Source: DASRHY01 sp035650275
Lineage (GTDB): Bacteria; Actinomycetota; Actinomycetes; Propionibacteriales; Kribbellaceae
Length of the DNA: 64,000 nt
Direction: 5' to 3'
Assembly: GCA_035650275.1 (NCBI GenBank)
Contig: DASRHY010000227.1
Location: 1 to 64,000, forward strand
Shown: one piece after another, positions 60,682 to 64,000 of the stretch
Numbering within the stretch: the stretch's first letter is position 1
How the letters are laid out: each line of letters begins with the position of its first letter
The notes under the pieces: model-generated
What the model was told of the DNA's origin: nothing
Database searches by the model: none
What the model saw: the letters and a program-made list of their open reading frames with translations, nothing else
Translations under genes and position numbers: made by a program

Positions 60682-61684
60682 CGTCGACGCCGCGGTGTCG
60701 GGTACGACGCCCGCCGTGGCGACCAAGCGCACCCCCAAGAGCACGGCCGCCAGGACCACCGCCAAGACCATCGCCAGGACCACCGTCAGGACCACCGCCG
60801 CGAAACGTTCGGCCCGGAAGGCTGCCGCGAAGGCGGCCTCGGTGCCGACCGGTCCGGTGCTGGACGCGCTCCGGGTCCCGGCCGGGCCGGTTGACCTGAG
60901 TGCGTTCGACACGCGTGCGACCCCGGGCTTCTCCGGCGGGAAAAAGGAGGGCAAGGAGGCGCTGGCGGCGCTCGGCCCGGAGCTGTCGGACTGGCAGGAG
61001 CGGCTGTACGCCGAGGGTCGCAAGGGTGGTACCCGGAGTGTGCTGCTGGTGCTGCAGGGCATGGACACCTCCGGCAAGGGCGGCGTTATCCGGCACGGCG
61101 CGGGCCTGATGGACCCGCAGGGCCTGAGGATCGTGTCCTTCAAGGCGCCGACGCCCGCCGAGCGGCGGCGCGGGTTCCTGTGGCGGATCCGCCAGGCCGT
61201 GCCCGGTCCCGGGTATATCGGCATCTTCGACCGGTCGCACTACGAGGACGTCCTGATCGCAAGGGTCCGCAAGCTGGTGACCGAGGCGGTCTGGACCCGC
61301 CGCTACGGCCGGATCAACGACTTCGAGGCCGAGCTGGCGGCGAACGACGTGACGGTCGTGAAGTGCTTCCTGCACATTTCGTACGAGGAGCAACGTGATC
61401 GGCTGCTGGCCCGGCTCGACGACTCGACCAAGCACTGGAAGTACAACCCGGCCGACGTCGACGAGCGGCAGCTGTGGCCGGCGTACACGGAGGCGTACGA
61501 GGCGGCGATCGAGCGCTGCAACACCGACGTGGCGCCCTGGTACGTGATCCCCAGTGATCGCAAGTGGTACCGGAACTGGGCCGTCACCACGATGCTGCTG
61601 GAGACTATGAAGGGCCTCGACCCGCAGTGGCCGCGGGCCGACTTCGACGTGGACCTGGAGCGCAAGCGCCTCCTGGCCTCGTGA
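60593..61684 (+). CDS. ppk2: Polyphosphate kinase 2 family protein with basic N-terminal tail
   Basis: 363 aa. The PPK2 core begins about residue 90 (VDLSAFDTRATPGF). Seen: Walker A LQGMDTSGKGGVI, Walker B-like GIFDRSHYEDV, lid RRR, and C-terminal PWYVIPSDRKWYRNW. It transfers phosphate between polyphosphate and a nucleoside diphosphate or monophosphate; the subclass is not clear. Residues 1-85 are a Lys/Ala/Thr/Arg-rich histone-like tail (APKKQNKKTAAAKKARKKAA), much of it overprinting the zapE end. ATG 60593 or 60602. Confidence 0.9.
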   Translation: MARMAPKKQAPKKQNKKTAAAKKARKKAADVDAAVSGTTPAVATKRTPKSTAARTTAKTIARTTVRTTAAKRSARKAAAKAASVPTGPVLDALRVPAGPVDLSAFDTRATPGFSGGKKEGKEALAALGPELSDWQERLYAEGRKGGTRSVLLVLQGMDTSGKGGVIRHGAGLMDPQGLRIVSFKAPTPAERRRGFLWRIRQAVPGPGYIGIFDRSHYEDVLIARVRKLVTEAVWTRRYGRINDFEAELAANDVTVVKCFLHISYEEQRDRLLARLDDSTKHWKYNPADVDERQLWPAYTEAYEAAIERCNTDVAPWYVIPSDRKWYRNWAVTTMLLETMKGLDPQWPRADFDVDLERKRLLAS

Positions 61685-61697
61685 ATCAGGCCGCGGG

Positions 61698-63713
61698 TCA
61701 GGTTCCTGGCTTCTGGTGCAGGTAGTCCTCGGCCCGCATCGAGGTCGGCGGCATGATGTCCTCCGGCAGCAGCTCACGCAGCTCCCGCTCGGTGAGCGTG
61801 TCCGGGTCGCGTTCCGACAATCGGCTCGCCTGGTTGGAGATGGCTTCCTCGAGCACGTTCCGGATGAACCGGCCGTTTCCGAACGTGTGGCCGCGAGGTG
61901 CCGGCGGGATCACCTTGCGGACGGCGTCCAGGACTCCGTCGGAGAGAATCATGCCCGCCTGCCGAGCCTGCAGCCTGAGGATCGCCACCAGCTGATCGTC
62001 GTTGTACTCGCTGAACGCCAGCATCTTCGGGAACCGCGATGCCAGCCCGGTGTTGGACTCCATGAACCGTTGCATCTCGCGGTGATACCCGGCGACGATC
62101 ACGACGCAGTCGTCGCGATGGTCTTCCATCATCTTGAGCAGCGTGGCGACGGCCTCGTAGCCGAAGTCACCCGGGCTGTTCGGGGGCACCAGGGCGTACG
62201 CCTCGTCCACGAAGAGCACCCCGCCCAGGGCCTCGCGGAACTTTGCCGCGGTCATCGGTGCGGTGGAGCCGACGCCGGCACCCACCAGGTCGGACCGGTC
62301 GACCTCGACCACGTGACCCTTCTCGAGCACGCCCAGCTGCTTGTAGATCCTGCTGAGCAGCCGGGCGATAGTGGTCTTCGCGGTGCCGGGCTTGCCGACG
62401 AACACCATGTGCCGGGCGCGCTCATGCGCCGGTAGGCCGAGCTCCTGGCGGCGCAGGTTCGTCCTGGTCTCTGCGACGATGCGGCGAACCGCCTCTTTGA
62501 CCGACTCCAGCCCGATCAGCGTGTCCAGCTCGGCGATCGGGTCGTCGAAGTTCATCGGCACCGGGGTAAGAGGCTGGTCCGGCGTCTTGACCTCGGCCTT
62601 CTCGCCCGCTGCGGCGGAAGTCACCGCGACGAGGGTCTGGGGTAGGGATGGCGGTGCGGCAAAGTCGTCGGTCACCCGCGAACGCCGAGTCTCGAGCAAC
62701 CGGAAGAACGCGCCCAGATCCGGAACCTCCGGATCCGGCCACGGCTGGTGTGCGAGGACTCCAGCGAGCTGAACGGAGACCTGGGTGGCCGCGGCCGCCC
62801 AGGCGCGCGCGGCCACCTCCTTGTCCTGGCGCACCGCGCGCGACAGCCAGGTGGTGTTCCCGGCCAGCCAGGCGTTGGTGTCGAAGCCGTCCTTGGCCTC
62901 TTCGAGGGCCTTCTCGACGTCGCGGGCGGCGTCGCTCAGCTGCTCGGTAGCGCCGGCAGGGACGTCGGCCAGCCCGGTCGCCAGGATCAGCCGGGCGAGC
63001 ATCTGGGCGAAGTCACCGTCACCGCCGTCCAGGCCGTCCACGCCGAACAGCTCGGCGTGGACGTTGCGCAGGTCGGTCAGCGACTGCCCGAGGGCGGGTC
63101 CGGCACCCGCCAGCTCCGGCAGAACCGCGCTCTCGTGGTCGCGGAGCAGGCCGTCCCGCCAGACGGGGACGATCTCCTGGTAGGGAGCTGCGACGTGCAG
63201 CCGGGTGAGCTCTCTGTCGGCGAGGACACGGTCGAAGACGGCCGACAGGGCCCGGGCGCGTGCTGCCAGCGGAGGCACGTCCACGAACAGGTTCGCCACG
63301 TCGCGGGACAGCTGCAAGGCCTGCCGCCTGCCCGGCTCGGGGAAGTTCCGCGCGCCGGCGACCATCTTCAGCGGCCAGTCGAAGGGCGCTGTCGTGACCA
63401 CATGCCCGGCACCGCCCAGCCGGACTGATGGCCGGTGGAAGTCGCGGGTCAGCTCGGCGGAGATGTCGGCGAAGTCGCCGTGCAGCACGGGGATCCAGCC
63501 GGCCAGCAGTGGCGCAACCTGATAGGTGTACCAGACCGCTGCCGGGGTGCCGCGGACGAAGTCGGCGAAGGCACCGGGTCGCAGTGTGTCCGGCTCCTCG
63601 GCCCACGCACGCAACCGACTGCGAACGCCGGCCAGCCACTCATCCGGTACCTCCCACGCCTGCTCGGCACCAAGGACGTCGAGAGTGCGCAGTCTGCGGG
63701 TAACGTCTGCCAC
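61698..63713 (-). CDS. CbbX/EccA-like AAA+ ATPase
   Basis: 671 aa. N-terminal 380 residues are helical and unassigned, rich in Ala/Leu/Asp. C-terminal AAA+ domain (about residues 400-660): IAELDTLIGLESVKEAV, Walker A GKPGTAKTT (about residue 433), Walker B GVLFVDEAYAL, sensor MMEDHRDDCVVIVAGY, and FGNGRFIRNVLEEAI. Family members include rubisco activase CbbX and the type VII secretion chaperone EccA. No ESX or Rubisco genes are in the window, so its client is unknown. GTG start; convergent with ppk2. Confidence 0.87.
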   Translation of the reverse strand: MADVTRRLRTLDVLGAEQAWEVPDEWLAGVRSRLRAWAEEPDTLRPGAFADFVRGTPAAVWYTYQVAPLLAGWIPVLHGDFADISAELTRDFHRPSVRLGGAGHVVTTAPFDWPLKMVAGARNFPEPGRRQALQLSRDVANLFVDVPPLAARARALSAVFDRVLADRELTRLHVAAPYQEIVPVWRDGLLRDHESAVLPELAGAGPALGQSLTDLRNVHAELFGVDGLDGGDGDFAQMLARLILATGLADVPAGATEQLSDAARDVEKALEEAKDGFDTNAWLAGNTTWLSRAVRQDKEVAARAWAAAATQVSVQLAGVLAHQPWPDPEVPDLGAFFRLLETRRSRVTDDFAAPPSLPQTLVAVTSAAAGEKAEVKTPDQPLTPVPMNFDDPIAELDTLIGLESVKEAVRRIVAETRTNLRRQELGLPAHERARHMVFVGKPGTAKTTIARLLSRIYKQLGVLEKGHVVEVDRSDLVGAGVGSTAPMTAAKFREALGGVLFVDEAYALVPPNSPGDFGYEAVATLLKMMEDHRDDCVVIVAGYHREMQRFMESNTGLASRFPKMLAFSEYNDDQLVAILRLQARQAGMILSDGVLDAVRKVIPPAPRGHTFGNGRFIRNVLEEAISNQASRLSERDPDTLTERELRELLPEDIMPPTSMRAEDYLHQKPGT

Positions 63714-63826
63714 CTGGATCCCTTCCGCCCCATTGGGCGCCTGGCCACCTCAGCGCAGCCTAGTGTGCGAGCGGACCATCGCCGGGCGCCACGGCCGATG
63801 CCGCCGGCGAACCGTGCGGCGCCGGG

Positions 63827-64000
63827 TCAGGATGCGTCGGCGTCGAGGCCGTGGTCGTGGAGCAGTCTGCGCAGCCGAGCGACCTCGCGGTGCAGCCGGT
63901 CGTTCTCGTCGAGCACCGCGCCGATCTCCGCCATCAGGTGGCTGCGGCGCCCGTCGTCGTGGGACGGGCCTGCGACGGCATCGTGCGCTCCCGACCCGAG
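63827..64000 (-). CDS. Partial coding region with coiled-coil end (5' end outside window)
   Basis: 57 C-terminal residues are open through the window edge on the minus strand, ending at a TGA (63829-63827). Codon use is GC-rich at third positions. The end contains a heptad-like coiled coil (AVLDENDRLHREVARLRRLL) with Leu/Val at repeating positions. Not recognised; could be a regulator dimerisation helix or a small hypothetical protein. The 113 bp between it and the AAA+ gene hold a TAGGCT -10-like element facing that gene. Confidence 0.5.
   Translation of the reverse strand, partial: LGSGAHDAVAGPSHDDGRRSHLMAEIGAVLDENDRLHREVARLRRLLHDHGLDADAS

Overview
The window is a GC-rich, gene-dense chromosomal segment of an actinobacterium. 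WhiA, RbpA, OpcA, a SufR-led SUF operon with SufU and a Rieske ferredoxin, an acVLRF1 release factor and a Tad locus all point to Actinomycetota. The gene mix and base composition are most like the Propionibacteriales (Kribbella/Nocardioides relatives), but that finer placement is inference. No rRNA, tRNA, CRISPR array, insertion sequence or prophage was recognised. Most genes sit in tightly packed operons with ATGA, GTGA or TGATG stop-start overlaps. Many GTG starts occur, and about ten starts have a -10-like TANNNT hexamer only 6-7 nt upstream, which suggests leaderless transcripts.

Layout. 1-7.2 kb: the 3' end of uvrA, a Rieske lipoprotein, then uvrC-rapZ-yvcK-whiA, the conserved actinobacterial DNA repair/regulatory block. 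7.4-8.9 kb: a secreted thermolysin-like (M4) protease. 9.1-12.8 kb: gap-pgk-tpiA-secG-rbpA, central glycolysis followed by a translocase subunit and an RNA polymerase-binding protein. 13.1-21.5 kb, minus strand: tkt-tal-pgi-zwf-opcA-pgl, a complete oxidative/non-oxidative pentose phosphate operon. 21.7-24.8 kb: ctaB and ctaA (heme O and heme A synthesis) around an AbiEi/DUF559-type gene. 24.8-33.0 kb: a divergent ABC-2 exporter and sufR-sufB-sufD-Rieske ferredoxin-sufC-sufS-sufU-sufT, the only Fe-S cluster assembly machinery visible here.

33.0-37.2 kb: a secreted endonuclease/exonuclease/phosphatase-fold protein, acVLRF1, an ATPase-like protein without its P-loop lysine, and a small protein made of two repeated modules. 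37.3-48.6 kb: a Tad (Flp-type) pilus/secretion locus (SAF/CpaB-like, TadZ-like, TadA, TadB, TadC, Flp-like pilin, three TadE/F/G-like pseudopilins). It is followed by a lipoprotein, a secreted protein and a large membrane protein that joins an external LysM domain to a cytoplasmic SARP-type regulator. 48.7-64 kb: mixed housekeeping and accessory genes (zinc metallopeptidase, ABC-F ATPase, enoyl-CoA hydratase, ABC exporter, VOC protein, MFS exporter, LigC-type DNA ligase, quinone oxidoreductase, RibD-like reductase, ZapE, PPK2, CbbX/EccA-like AAA+ ATPase).

The most unusual non-coding signals are: clusters of exactly 33-nt tandem repeats arranged as direct arrays facing inverted arrays in gene-end intergenic regions (12.84, 51.33 and, weaker, 48.60 kb); a 35-bp near-perfect inverted repeat carrying a DnaA-box-like motif at 34.3 kb; an 18-bp perfect hairpin between gap and pgk; a SoxR-type promoter with 19-bp spacer before the quinone oxidoreductase; and a candidate SufR operator lying on the start codon of sufR. 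Histone-H1-like Lys/Ala tails are attached to three unrelated enzymes (UvrA, OpcA, PPK2).
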